Shown: positions 14,746 through 23,000 of the stretch, piece by piece | Position numbering within the stretch: the first letter of the stretch is position 1 | Layout of the letters: the number at the start of each line of letters is the position of its first letter | Assembly: GCA_964522635.1 (NCBI GenBank) | Contig: CAZFWT010000004.1 | Location: 1 to 50,815 of the forward strand | Length of the DNA stretch: 50,815 nucleotides | Direction of reading: 5' to 3' | Origin: JACGMN01 sp964522635 | Lineage (GTDB): Archaea; Halobacteriota; Syntropharchaeia; Alkanophagales; Methanospirareceae | Notes under the pieces: model-generated | The model's input: only the letters and a program-made list of their open reading frames with translations | What the model was told of the DNA's origin: nothing | Databases searched by the model: none | Position numbers and translations under genes: made by a program

Positions 14746-16317
14746 TCACTGAACTGCGCCATAGCCACCGCCGCCCGGCGTCTCAATCACCACCAGATCA
14801 CCCTGCTCAAGCGGCATTGTTACCTTTGCTGGGAGATCCGATCGCGTCCCGTGTCGCAGTAGATAGTTCTGCCCTGCTCTCCCATCCGCGCCGCCGTCCA
14901 AGCCCTGAGGCGGATATTTACGACGATCTGATTGAATCGAGAGCGTCGCGTGATCGGTCATTATCCGTATAGCCCGTCGAATACCCTGACCACCGGTGAA
15001 CCTGCCAGCTCCTCCGGATCCTGGGATGAGCTCGTATGCCTCGATCCGCAAGGGATAGGAGAGCTCTAAGGCTTCAATCGGTGTATTCGCCGTGTTGGTC
15101 ATGTGGGTGTGGATCCCGTCCTCGCCGTCTTTATAGGGCAACGCACCCTGACCACCAGCAATGGTCTCGTAATAGGTGAAGCACTTATCGGAATCTCCGA
15201 TCCGGCCGCCGATGGCCACATTGTTCATCGTGCCCTGTGATTGCGCCGGTATCTTATGGGGCAGCGCTTTGTGGAGGGCGAGGAGGAGAACGTCCACGAT
15301 TCGTTGCGCGGTCTCGACATTCCCGCTGGCCACTGCTGCTGGGTGTACGGGATTCAGTACAGTTCCCACGGGCACGTGGACGGTTACCGGGAGATAGCAG
15401 CCATAATTCGGCGGAATTTCTGGATCGGTCACGGCGCGCAGAACATAATAGACTGCAGAGAGTGTTACCGCGTATGGTGCGTTAATATTCCCGGCTCGCT
15501 GGCGATCGGTGCCTTCAAAGTCGATCGCGATCGCGTCATCAGTGATGGTCACGGCCACCGCGAGTTTTACCGGCGCTTCGATAATGCCATCGTCATCCAG
15601 AAGGTCCTCTGCCGTGAAGGTCCCTTTGGGCATCACTGCGATCGCGTGCCGCATCCGTCGCTCGCTGTACGCATTGATGCTTTTCGTGAACTCCTTATAC
15701 GTAGCCATACTGTATTTACTGATGAGCTCGACCACGCGCCGATCGCCCAGGTTATTCGCCGCGATCTGCGCCCGTATATCACCAATACGTTCGGTCGGGG
15801 TGCGTGTATTCGAGCTGATAAGCGCGAAGACATCTCGATTCTCCTGGCCGCGGGCGACCAGCATACAGGGCGGTATGATAAGGCCCTCCTGGAAGATATC
15901 TGTGCTCTTCCCCGGCATTGACCCGGGCGAGATGCCACCGATGTCCGCATGGTGCGCCCGGTTGACGACATACCCGGCGATCACTTCCGCAAAAAAGACC
16001 GGCTTGATCACCGTAAGATCAGGAAGGTGCGAGCCACCGTGATACGGATCGTTCACCACGATCTGGTCCTCTTCCTGTAATTCCGGAAACTTGGGGATTG
16101 CGAGTTCGACGGTGAGCGGCATCGCACCGAGATGGACGGGGATATGCTCGGCCTGAGCCAGCATTCTCCCCTGCGCGTCAAAGATCGCGCAGGACGCGTC
16201 CATCCGCTCCTTGATGTTCGGTGAGTACGCCGTGCGCTTCAGCACAGCGCCCATCTCCTCGGGCACGGCGGACAAGGCATTCTTCACGAGCTCCAGCAGC
16301 ACGGGGTTCATCGCCAT
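14746..16317 (-). CDS. hyuB: Hydantoinase B / oxoprolinase B family protein
   Basis: A 523-residue HyuB-family protein, full length. Typical blocks are VLLELVKNALSAVPEEMGAVLKRTAYSPNIKERMD at the N-terminus (first part), HIPVHLGAMPLTVE, VVNDPYHGGSHLPDLTVIKPVF, VNRAHHADIGGISPGSMP and the C-terminal GSGGAGRFTGGQGIRR. With HyuA these proteins form ATP-dependent amide or lactam hydrolases (5-oxoproline, N-methylhydantoin) or acetone/acetophenone carboxylases. The operon also encodes HyuA and N-formylglutamate amidohydrolase, which favours ring-opening of a glutamate- or histidine-derived substrate, but the substrate cannot be read from sequence. Confidence 0.92.
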   Translation of the reverse strand: MAMNPVLLELVKNALSAVPEEMGAVLKRTAYSPNIKERMDASCAIFDAQGRMLAQAEHIPVHLGAMPLTVELAIPKFPELQEEDQIVVNDPYHGGSHLPDLTVIKPVFFAEVIAGYVVNRAHHADIGGISPGSMPGKSTDIFQEGLIIPPCMLVARGQENRDVFALISSNTRTPTERIGDIRAQIAANNLGDRRVVELISKYSMATYKEFTKSINAYSERRMRHAIAVMPKGTFTAEDLLDDDGIIEAPVKLAVAVTITDDAIAIDFEGTDRQRAGNINAPYAVTLSAVYYVLRAVTDPEIPPNYGCYLPVTVHVPVGTVLNPVHPAAVASGNVETAQRIVDVLLLALHKALPHKIPAQSQGTMNNVAIGGRIGDSDKCFTYYETIAGGQGALPYKDGEDGIHTHMTNTANTPIEALELSYPLRIEAYELIPGSGGAGRFTGGQGIRRAIRIMTDHATLSIQSDRRKYPPQGLDGGADGRAGQNYLLRHGTRSDLPAKVTMPLEQGDLVVIETPGGGGYGAVQ

Positions 16318-16361
16318 TCACTTTCAGTCCGCGTATATCTTGGTCTTGGCTTGAACATCGT

Positions 16362-17012
16362 TCATTTCCGCGCACGTATCACGACAAAGCCGCCGGCTCC
16401 GTAGCCCGATCGTACAGGCTCTCGCTCATGTATCTCATCCAAGGGGTGATAAATCGTTTGGGTGAACTGGAAATCGGAAAACCCCGCAGCCTTCAGGTGG
16501 AGCACAATTTCGTCCACCGAATAAAAGGTCGCCAGCCGAAAATATGGATTTGCCTGTCGCTTCTGCTGATAGTGCCGCCCCAGCGCGCTTTGTCTATCGA
16601 TAAGGCCAATGACCAGCCGTCCACCGGGTTGGAGAACCCGATAGGCCTCTTGGAGTGCTGTATCAAGCTCCTCGATGAAGCAGACAACGGTGACCATGAG
16701 CGCGCAGTCGAACTGCGCATCGCGAAAGGGAAGCGCCTCTGCGAGACCGATAATGATCTCAAGTCCTCGCCGTCGCGCGAGCTTCCCCATCTCCCGTGAC
16801 GGCTCCACGCCTAAAGGGATCTCCAACGGCGCAGCGAACCGCCCGGTGCCCACGCCGATTTCGAGCACCATGCTGCATTTGTCCAGCTGCTTCTGCACCG
16901 CCAAGAGCTCTGATTCGTAGACATACGGGTAACGCTCGAACCAGGTATCATAGCGTACTGCATGCGCCTCAAACGGCGCTATCTTTGGCATCCTGCGTGT
17001 CGTACGGTTCAT
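16362..17012 (-). CDS. Class I SAM-dependent methyltransferase (UbiE-like)
   Basis: A 216-residue methyltransferase. Motif I is VLEIGVGTGRFAAPL near residue 50, then LGVEPS for the ribose-binding acid, LAEALPFRDAQFDCALMV for motif II/III and AYRVLQPGGRLVIGLID for motif IV. The N-terminal segment KIAPFEAHAVRYDTWFE is common to a group of archaeal methyltransferases that often start there, so M8 (16991) is a likely alternative start. It lies between the N-formylglutamate amidohydrolase and hyuB genes, 44 bases from hyuB, and may act in the same pathway. Substrate unknown. Confidence 0.86.
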   Translation of the reverse strand: MNRTTRRMPKIAPFEAHAVRYDTWFERYPYVYESELLAVQKQLDKCSMVLEIGVGTGRFAAPLEIPLGVEPSREMGKLARRRGLEIIIGLAEALPFRDAQFDCALMVTVVCFIEELDTALQEAYRVLQPGGRLVIGLIDRQSALGRHYQQKRQANPYFRLATFYSVDEIVLHLKAAGFSDFQFTQTIYHPLDEIHEREPVRSGYGAGGFVVIRARK

Positions 17013-17114
17013 TCATTCATTCATCCCCGAAGAGAAGATTGGTCATGGATACGGAACAACTTTTTGGTTCGAGCACTGAGCCGCCACGCATCACCCTAGA
17101 GCTTACCAGTCGCG

Positions 17115-17933
17115 CTACAGCTTCGCAATCACCGCTAAGAAGCGCTCCAGCACGGTTAATACCATTCCCCGCAGCTCTTCAAGTCGTCGCACAGAAACCT
17201 CAAGGGTCTGCGGCTCGAAATAGTGCTCTGAGAGATACAGGTTCCGGTTCAGCTCGACCTGGATCCAGGGGGTACCACTGCTCCAGGAATGTGTCTGTGA
17301 GATGTAGCCACCGAGAAAGGGTGTGTTGAGCGCGACCCTGTCGTCGTCTTTCCCGTCAAAAACCTGTCGAAATGCGTCTGCGAGTATCTGCAGCCATTCT
17401 GGCGGGCACGTTATGGGGCCCTGTGTTGACGTTTGCCTGCCCCGGCCATCACCGCGGTTGCTCAAGCAGATGAGCGGTCTGCGTCTGCCGGGCTTATCGC
17501 TCGTCGGTGGCGACAACGGGAGCATACTGTGACAATCAAGCGCAAGGCGATGCTCGTGCTGATTCATGAGCAGCTCCAGGTTCCTATGGTAGGGGTAGTA
17601 ATACTGCGCCAGCAAGTCGTTGATCAGTTCCTCTTCGGGGAACATCCCACGTTTGTAAACCTGCTTACCCAGGGCCGTTCTGATTTTGATGACGCCGTCC
17701 GGGTTCGCAGGTGGGCGGTCATCGGGCGCGCGGTTCACGTCAACGATTGCGCGTGCTATGGGGTTCTCGATAACCGCCGTGACATGCTCGCGGAGGTTGT
17801 AGATCTGGCGGGTAAAGGTGTCGGTGTCGAGAAAGATATCGCGCGACGTGAGCGCCACGCGGTCATGCACCTCTGAAGGGATAGTATCACCTCCGTGCGG
17901 AATGGATATCAGGATAGGTAGTCGTGCGCGCAT
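17115..17933 (-). CDS. N-formylglutamate amidohydrolase family protein
   Basis: About 272 residues from the chosen start. The family hydrolyses N-formylglutamate to formate and glutamate. Seen are ILISIPHGGDTIP (metal-binding His and Gly pair), the DxFT-type segment FLDTDTFTRQIY, VDVNRAPDDRP, LALDCHSML with the second metal-ligand cluster, and QVELNRNLYL near the C-terminus. The open frame extends upstream to 18080, but the ATG at 17933 has AGAGGGTGG about seven bases upstream and the family begins right before the IPHGG motif. It lies 140 bases after hyuA. In some bacteria this enzyme ends histidine degradation; here no hut genes are visible. Confidence 0.87.
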   Translation of the reverse strand: MRARLPILISIPHGGDTIPSEVHDRVALTSRDIFLDTDTFTRQIYNLREHVTAVIENPIARAIVDVNRAPDDRPPANPDGVIKIRTALGKQVYKRGMFPEEELINDLLAQYYYPYHRNLELLMNQHEHRLALDCHSMLPLSPPTSDKPGRRRPLICLSNRGDGRGRQTSTQGPITCPPEWLQILADAFRQVFDGKDDDRVALNTPFLGGYISQTHSWSSGTPWIQVELNRNLYLSEHYFEPQTLEVSVRRLEELRGMVLTVLERFLAVIAKL

Positions 17934-18072
17934 CAGCATCCACCCTCTGTGACATTCTGCTTCGCGCCTGCTCGTCCACTGCGAAGCCCGCAAGATATGA
18001 TAGATATGTATGTAGATAGCATAGCGTGTGCCAGCATATAGAGAGAGAACCACGGAGGATGGGAGCACTACT

Positions 18073-20049
18073 CTAGACACTAATGACGATATTCCCGTAG
18101 CCGTCCACCGCGAACCGCATGCCGGGCGGCACGACCGTGGTCGAATCCTTTGCAGCTATAATCGCTGGGCCTTCGAGCTCAACGTGCGCGGGCAACGCCG
18201 CTCGCCGGAAGATCGGCGTTCTCTGCCAGCCCTCTTCGAACAGAACAGCTCTATATGCCTTGGGCTTCCCTGCTTTGCCCACAGGCACCGGAGGTGGTAC
18301 CGGTTTCGAGCGGGGGACGAGCGCTCGCAATCGTATGGTCACCAGCTCAACGGCCTCAGCGGGCATCGCATAGCCGTAGCGCTTTTCATGCTCCTGATGA
18401 TAGCGTGTCCGTGCGTCCGCAACGGTAGTGAAGTCCACGTTGAGCTCGTAGCTCTGGCCGAGATAGCGCATATCCACCGACGGTATCAGTGTTGCTTCGG
18501 TGAAGGCAATCCCCTGTTCCGCAAGCTCGTGCTCGGCGGCCACGGCAAATTCGCCCAGCGTCTCCTGCACCACTGCGTCCGCTTCTGTATCTCCCTCCTT
18601 CAGGCGCAGAAGGTGCGTGCGACTGTAATCCTGCTGCAGGTCAGAGACGAGGATACCGTAGGCCGAGAAGACCCCGGAGGCGAAGGGGACGATTACTTTG
18701 GGTAGCCCTAATTCACGTGCCAGTGCCACCGCATGGACCGGGCCCGCACCGCCGAACGCACACAAGGCGAAATCGCGCGTATCAAGCCCGCGCTCCACCG
18801 AGACCACGCGCAACGCCTTGATCATATTCGCGTTCACGATCTTCCAGACGCCCAGGATTGTCTCCTCGAATGCGAGCCCGATCTCGTCTGCAAAGTGCTC
18901 CACGCGCCGTCTCGCCTTTCCCGCATCCAGGATCATCTCGCCGCCGAGAAAATATGACGGATCGAGATAGCCGCACAAGAGATCGCAGTCGGTGACCGTG
19001 ACATCGGTCCCGCCAAGATCGTAGCAGACGGGACCTGGAACAGCGCCCGCACTCCCGGGACCGACGCGTAACGCACCGCCTTCGTCGAGCCATGCAATGC
19101 TCCCGCCGCCCGCGCCAACTGTGACGATATCGACCATCGGCATCTTTATCGGGAGACTGTTGATACTACCTTCTGACGTCCAGGATACTGACCCGTTGAC
19201 GAGGGAAGAGACATCTGCACTCGTGCCGCCCATGTCAACGGTTATGACATTCTTCAGGCCGATGAGTGCGCTCAGGTAGCTTGCTGCCGCAACACCGCCC
19301 GCAGGACCTGAGAGCAGCATATTCACGGGTTTATGCTTCATCATCGCAGCCTTGACGACCCCGCCATTAGATTGCATGATGTAAAACTGCTCCACGCCGT
19401 TCTGCCCCAACAGTCTTTCCATCCTGGTCAGGTAGCGTGCAACGATTCGCTTCAGGTACGCGTCCATGACCGTTGTGGACATCCGCTCGTACTCCCGGAA
19501 TTCTGGTAAGACCTCCGAGGAGCAGGAGACAGAGAAGCCTTTTTCTACAAGAGCATCACGTACCATCCACTCATTTCCCGGGTTCAGGAACGAGAACAAG
19601 AAGCAGATAGCGACTGAATCCAGTCCCCGCGCGCGCATCTGTTCAGCAACGGCCACAATCTCCGCTTCAGCGGGCGCCATGAGGAGCTCTCCACACGATG
19701 AGACGCGCTCCGCGATCTCGAAGCACGCATCCGGAGCGACGAGCTGCGGTGAACGGCCCGCATCGAGCAGATACAGATCCGCACGCTGCTGTCGCCCGAT
19801 CTGGAGCAGGGCGGCAAAACCCTTCGTTGTAAGCAGGCCGGTCTTCGCGCCCTTACGTTCTAACACTGCATTCGTGGCCAGGGTCGTGCCATGCGAGAAC
19901 ACCGTAGCAGGTGCGCAGCGCGCCAACCCGGTCTCGATCGCGCGTTCAGGCTGGTCTGGCGTGGAGGGCACTTTACATGTCCGCATCCTGCCACCTTCGA
20001 GCACCACGAAATCCGTGAACGTCCCCCCGATATCAGTACTGATAGGCAT
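18073..20049 (-). CDS. hyuA: Hydantoinase A / oxoprolinase A family ATPase subunit
   Basis: A 658-residue HyuA-family protein with an ASKHA ATPase fold. The N-terminal phosphate-binding loop is STDIGGTFTDFVVLEGG; FSHGTTLATNAVLERKGAKTGLL follows, then LSGPAGGVAAASYL and ITVDMGGTSADVS (second phosphate loop) and VGAGGGSIAWLDEGGALRVGPGSAG. FGGAGPVHAVALAREL is the hydrophobic adenosine-binding region. It heads a four-gene minus-strand operon ending in hyuB, with an N-formylglutamate amidohydrolase and a methyltransferase between the two subunits; hyuA and hyuB are normally adjacent. The start ATG (20049) gives an N-terminus matching the family. Confidence 0.92.
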   Translation of the reverse strand: MPISTDIGGTFTDFVVLEGGRMRTCKVPSTPDQPERAIETGLARCAPATVFSHGTTLATNAVLERKGAKTGLLTTKGFAALLQIGRQQRADLYLLDAGRSPQLVAPDACFEIAERVSSCGELLMAPAEAEIVAVAEQMRARGLDSVAICFLFSFLNPGNEWMVRDALVEKGFSVSCSSEVLPEFREYERMSTTVMDAYLKRIVARYLTRMERLLGQNGVEQFYIMQSNGGVVKAAMMKHKPVNMLLSGPAGGVAAASYLSALIGLKNVITVDMGGTSADVSSLVNGSVSWTSEGSINSLPIKMPMVDIVTVGAGGGSIAWLDEGGALRVGPGSAGAVPGPVCYDLGGTDVTVTDCDLLCGYLDPSYFLGGEMILDAGKARRRVEHFADEIGLAFEETILGVWKIVNANMIKALRVVSVERGLDTRDFALCAFGGAGPVHAVALARELGLPKVIVPFASGVFSAYGILVSDLQQDYSRTHLLRLKEGDTEADAVVQETLGEFAVAAEHELAEQGIAFTEATLIPSVDMRYLGQSYELNVDFTTVADARTRYHQEHEKRYGYAMPAEAVELVTIRLRALVPRSKPVPPPVPVGKAGKPKAYRAVLFEEGWQRTPIFRRAALPAHVELEGPAIIAAKDSTTVVPPGMRFAVDGYGNIVISV

Positions 20050-20209
20050 GGCATTCTGTCTCTAGGTAGGACCTCATACCATTTGAGGGTTACCACGCCA
20101 CGCGCGCTGCCGGGAAGGCGGGAAAACGCGTAAAACGCCGAGATCAACCTCCACGCCCCGATTGCTGGCTCATTTATATATACCATGCAGTTCTTACTAT
20201 AACTACGGC

Positions 20210-20443
20210 ATGCGAGAGAAAGAGGAATCCACCAAAGAGCGGCGTAACCGGTGGATGGAACGGGAAGCACGCAAAGCTGATGAGCAGAAGCCCAAGCAGG
20301 GTGTCTGTGCGATCTGTGGTAAAGAGGTTATTGAGGGAGAATACATTGAGTATCAAGGAAGAATTCTTTGCGCAGACTGTTATCTGGCTGAATTAGAAGA
20401 GAGTGTTGATATCGGCACAGAAGACGGTTGTGGCGCAGGCTGA
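20210..20443 (+). CDS. Small LIM-like zinc-finger protein
   Basis: A 77-residue protein from the ATG at 20210. The first third is highly charged (MREKEESTKERRNRWMERE), then a two-knuckle zinc finger CAICGKEV ... ILCADCYLAELEE, spaced like a LIM or treble-clef finger. An acidic tail ends in CGAG. The TATA box TTTATATATA at 20173-20182 places transcription start near the ATG, so the mRNA is leaderless or nearly so; the longer frame from 20162 overlaps the TATA box and is unlikely. It lies 21 bases before the next gene and is probably co-transcribed with it. Function unknown. Confidence 0.78.
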   Translation: MREKEESTKERRNRWMEREARKADEQKPKQGVCAICGKEVIEGEYIEYQGRILCADCYLAELEESVDIGTEDGCGAG

Positions 20444-20464
20444 GTGAGGAGCACCTAAAAGAAG

Positions 20465-20770
20465 ATGGAAGAAAAGAAATATGCACTGCCGATCCCACGC
20501 GGGATCACTACGGGCATTATATTCGAGGCCGCCGAGCGATTCGGGCTGGAGGTCGATCAGGAGAAGCCGCCGGAGGATGCTTTTGATATCCGAACCGATC
20601 TGCCGATCAAGGATTACGTGCCCCGGATCCTCATATGGGGAGATTCGCCCGATACCGTGATCGCGGCACAGGAATATATCCTCAAGCGGCATGAGGAATG
20701 GATCGCGAACCTGGAAGATTGGCGCAAGATGCGTCGTGAGCGCTTCTTGAAGAAGGTGAAGAAATACTGA
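20465..20770 (+). CDS. Conserved-looking small basic protein, function unknown
   Basis: A 101-residue soluble protein that I do not recognise. It has a mixed alpha/beta N-terminal half (YALPIPRGITTGIIFEAAE, then DAFDIRTDLPIKDYVPRILI) and a very charged C-terminal helix (ILKRHEEWIANLEDWRKMRR, then KKVKKY). The start ATG follows the small zinc-finger gene by 21 bases on the same strand. It is convergent with the methyltransferase that ends the large MCR/MTR gene run. The central WGDSPDTVIAAQEYI segment might be a ligand-binding turn, which is only a guess. Confidence 0.65.
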   Translation: MEEKKYALPIPRGITTGIIFEAAERFGLEVDQEKPPEDAFDIRTDLPIKDYVPRILIWGDSPDTVIAAQEYILKRHEEWIANLEDWRKMRRERFLKKVKKY

Positions 20771-20809
20771 ATCGATCGCTTCGCTTCGCTTCGCTGTACC
20801 TTCAGTCAG

Positions 20810-21724
20810 TCAGTCCTTCACTGCGGCCATATAGAGCCACTGGTCAAAGTAGCCGTTGCTTGTTTCGTTCTCCTTGATCGTGGCATTGAAGGATTGGTGC
20901 AAGAGCTCTTTCAGGAGCTCCGCCTCCTCTTTGCTCGAGACCGTAAAGAGGACCAGTCCTTTGCTCTTCAGGACTTTTGGCACTTCTCTGAGGACGCGTT
21001 CCCACATAAAGTTATCGAACGGATTAAGCTTACCGACCATAAACCCGAAGACCACCTCGAACTCCCGTCCGAAGAATGAGGAGAGTTGCGAGCAGTCGAG
21101 GACGATGCTCCTCTTCGGGTCCAGCACGCCCTCTTCCAAGCCCTTGCAGATCTCGCATTTCTCGATATCGAGGGTAAGTGGCGATAGCCCCAATTCATGA
21201 AGCGCCATGGTGGCACCACCGTCGCCACAGCCGATCTCGAGACTCCTGGTATGCTCTGGCGCATCGATGCCCATCGCCTCAAAGAACGCGGTAAGTACCG
21301 CTTTCAGGGACTCCACGCGATCACGCGGATAGAAGCTCGGGGCCTTCACCTCGCACTCGCAAAAATACCGGTTCACCAGGCCGAGCGAGTAATATTCGAT
21401 CACGCCTTCATGAAAGGCCGCACGATCGACCACCGCTTCGCGTTCCTCCGCGCCCTGTGTGCCTTCCGCCAGTGACTCAAACTCAGTCCTCAGTCTCGGG
21501 TCAGCGATTACGTCGGTGAAGATCATCCAGAACCCCAGCTCTCGGTCACGGAGTGCGAGACCGATGAGCGCACCATCAGTATCACGAATACGTATGGAGG
21601 ATTCAAGGTCTGTATGCTCGATCTTGCCCAGATAGTCACGAGTCCGATCGAGCCACTTTTGAGCCGCATAGCTCTCTTCCACCAGGACAAACGAGTCAAT
21701 CCCCACAAGCTCATTGAGCTCCAT
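20810..21724 (-). CDS. SAM-dependent methyltransferase with extra N-terminal domain, linked to mcrC
   Basis: About 304 residues from MELNELVGID at 21724, which begins five bases after the previous gene's stop; the longer frame from 21826 would overlap it by nearly 100 bases. Residues 1-160 form a domain I do not recognise (SSIRIRDTDGALIGLALRDR, EGVIEYYSLGLVNRYFCECE). The C-terminal half is a class I methyltransferase with SLEIGCGDGGATMALHELGL (motif I), LTLDIEKCEICKG and VVFGFMVGKLNPFDNF. It is the last gene of the minus-strand run with atwA, mcrC and mtr. Because MCR carries methylated Cys, His, Gln and Arg residues, this is a candidate McrA-modifying enzyme by context; that is inference. 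Confidence 0.8.
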   Translation of the reverse strand: MELNELVGIDSFVLVEESYAAQKWLDRTRDYLGKIEHTDLESSIRIRDTDGALIGLALRDRELGFWMIFTDVIADPRLRTEFESLAEGTQGAEEREAVVDRAAFHEGVIEYYSLGLVNRYFCECEVKAPSFYPRDRVESLKAVLTAFFEAMGIDAPEHTRSLEIGCGDGGATMALHELGLSPLTLDIEKCEICKGLEEGVLDPKRSIVLDCSQLSSFFGREFEVVFGFMVGKLNPFDNFMWERVLREVPKVLKSKGLVLFTVSSKEEAELLKELLHQSFNATIKENETSNGYFDQWLYMAAVKD

Positions 21725-21729
21725 GTTCG

Positions 21730-22311
21730 TTAGCCCTTGCCCTCTCCTGAGCTTAAGCATGCCCGGAGAAACCGCTCGGACGGATATTCGTGTATAGAGG
21801 AGACAATGATCATTCCCGCGCCACACCGGGCAACAACCAGCACCGGGCGAGCACTCGAATCGGCCTTCACCGTTAAGACCACGTCCCAGTCATCATCCAG
21901 CGTCCCCAGATAGCCATCACAGAAACAGACCTCTTGCTCGACGATCCGTGCCGCCTTATCATCCTTCTTCCGCTCGAGCGGGGCCTGGATATCCTTGCGC
22001 ACGTACTCAAGCTGCAGTGGCAGCCAATCATAGGCGGTGCTGTGTGCGAGCGCGCCGGAGACCAGCAGCGTGCCACCGGCCTTGACAAATGAGGTGAGTG
22101 CCTCACGGTTGGCTCTGAGCGCCGCGAGCATCCCTGAGAAATACGTGTTCCCAAAGCCCGCTGGTATAATCACCAATCGAAACGCTCGCCACGAGAAGAA
22201 CGGTGCGGCGATGAGCTGCGGCTGCACCAGTTTGTACCTGAACCCGTGCTCTTGAAGATACTGCTCATACGGCGTGTCCCGGTCCCATAGCACTGCAATT
22301 TCTGCTTCCAT
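21730..22311 (-). CDS. Class I glutamine-amidotransferase-like protein, function unknown
   Basis: A 193-residue protein with a flavodoxin/GATase1-like pattern: EIAVLWDRDTPYEQYL at the start, FRLVIIPAGFGNTYFSG, SFVKAGGTLLVSGALAH, and PVLVVARCGAGMIIVSSIHE near the end. The overall order resembles ThuA/DUF4350-like proteins. The nucleophile elbow of true amidotransferases (GxCxG) is absent from the expected position, so it is probably not a glutaminase. It lies 72 bases after mcrC and five bases before the methyltransferase gene, and has its own TATA box (CTATAAAA on the minus strand, 22360-22367) and a heptamer repeat in the leader. A role in MCR maturation is suggested by context only. Confidence 0.68.
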   Translation of the reverse strand: MEAEIAVLWDRDTPYEQYLQEHGFRYKLVQPQLIAAPFFSWRAFRLVIIPAGFGNTYFSGMLAALRANREALTSFVKAGGTLLVSGALAHSTAYDWLPLQLEYVRKDIQAPLERKKDDKAARIVEQEVCFCDGYLGTLDDDWDVVLTVKADSSARPVLVVARCGAGMIIVSSIHEYPSERFLRACLSSGEGKG

Positions 22312-22328
22312 CGCTCTGCCTCGCCTCG

Positions 22329-22356
22329 CCGCGAGCCGCGAGCCGCGAGCCGCGAG
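22329..22356. repeat. Four perfect tandem copies of the heptamer CCGCGAG
   Basis: CCGCGAG is repeated four times with no spacer, 18 bases upstream of the start codon of the amidotransferase-like gene (22311) and right after its TATA box. The array would fall in the initially transcribed region or leader. It could be a slippage-prone tract, a repressor site, or chance in GC-rich sequence. Confidence 0.85.
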
Positions 22357-22383
22357 CGGTTTTATAGAAAGCTACTTACTACT

Positions 22384-22998
22384 TTATTCGTGCGCTTCTG
22401 CTGCAAGCTCGCGAAGCGCCGTTTTTACCTTGCTCACAATCTCGTTCAGCTTCGCCTGGGGCACGCTCTCATGCCGAACAATGCCATCCACGATGTCCAT
22501 GACCTTACCCGCGGTCTCGCCCTTTTTATACTTCGTGCTTACCCCGATCTCTTCGAAATCCTCGAAGGATACGGGCGATTGGCAGAGCACAATGGCCGGC
22601 GCCTTCACCTTCCGCAAGACGAACCGGACCTTGTAGATGAAATGCACCTTCACGTTCCCGTGATGCAAGATGAGGAGCTTGTGCTGATTGATGATTTCCA
22701 CTTCTCGCGGCTCGAGGCCGAAGGCAACTCCGTGGCCGCCACTCCGCGGCGCGTCTGCCGGGGTGCCGTCACCCGCGTTCAAGATCAGCTCACCCACATC
22801 GATCCCATGGCCCCGCAATTCGGTAGTAATCTCGCAGACCGGCTTGGGCACGTGTCGATATCCGGGCGACATCGCCACCGCGATCACGTCGTTCTTCCAG
22901 GCCCTGGCGAAGGTCCCGCGTTGCGCAATACCGCCACCTAATCCGAGCCCCTGCCCTTTTCTACACGCTACCAGCTGCGTCTCTCTTCCCACCGCCAT
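22384..22998 (-). CDS. mcrC: McrC, MCR activation-complex subunit
   Basis: A 204-residue McrC-family protein. The match begins at MAVGRETQLVACRKGQGLG and continues through GGGIAQRGTFA, MSPGYRHVPKPVCEIT, LILNAGDGTPADAP, LILHHGNVKVHFIYK and VLCQSPVSFEDFEEIGVSTK. In methanogens McrC belongs to the ATP-dependent complex that reduces the F430 nickel of MCR to the active Ni(I) state. Here it is not inside mcrBGA but two bases after the second atwA gene, so activation genes are grouped together. Shared cysteines (VACRKG, KPVCEI, VLCQSP) could ligate an Fe-S cluster. Confidence 0.9.
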   Translation of the reverse strand: MAVGRETQLVACRKGQGLGLGGGIAQRGTFARAWKNDVIAVAMSPGYRHVPKPVCEITTELRGHGIDVGELILNAGDGTPADAPRSGGHGVAFGLEPREVEIINQHKLLILHHGNVKVHFIYKVRFVLRKVKAPAIVLCQSPVSFEDFEEIGVSTKYKKGETAGKVMDIVDGIVRHESVPQAKLNEIVSKVKTALRELAAEAHE

Positions 22999-23000
22999 TG

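Noticed and set aside
17013..17034. CATT tetramer repeat upstream of the methyltransferase gene
   Set aside because: Four short units that also offer several in-frame or out-of-frame ATGs; simple sequence with no evident function.
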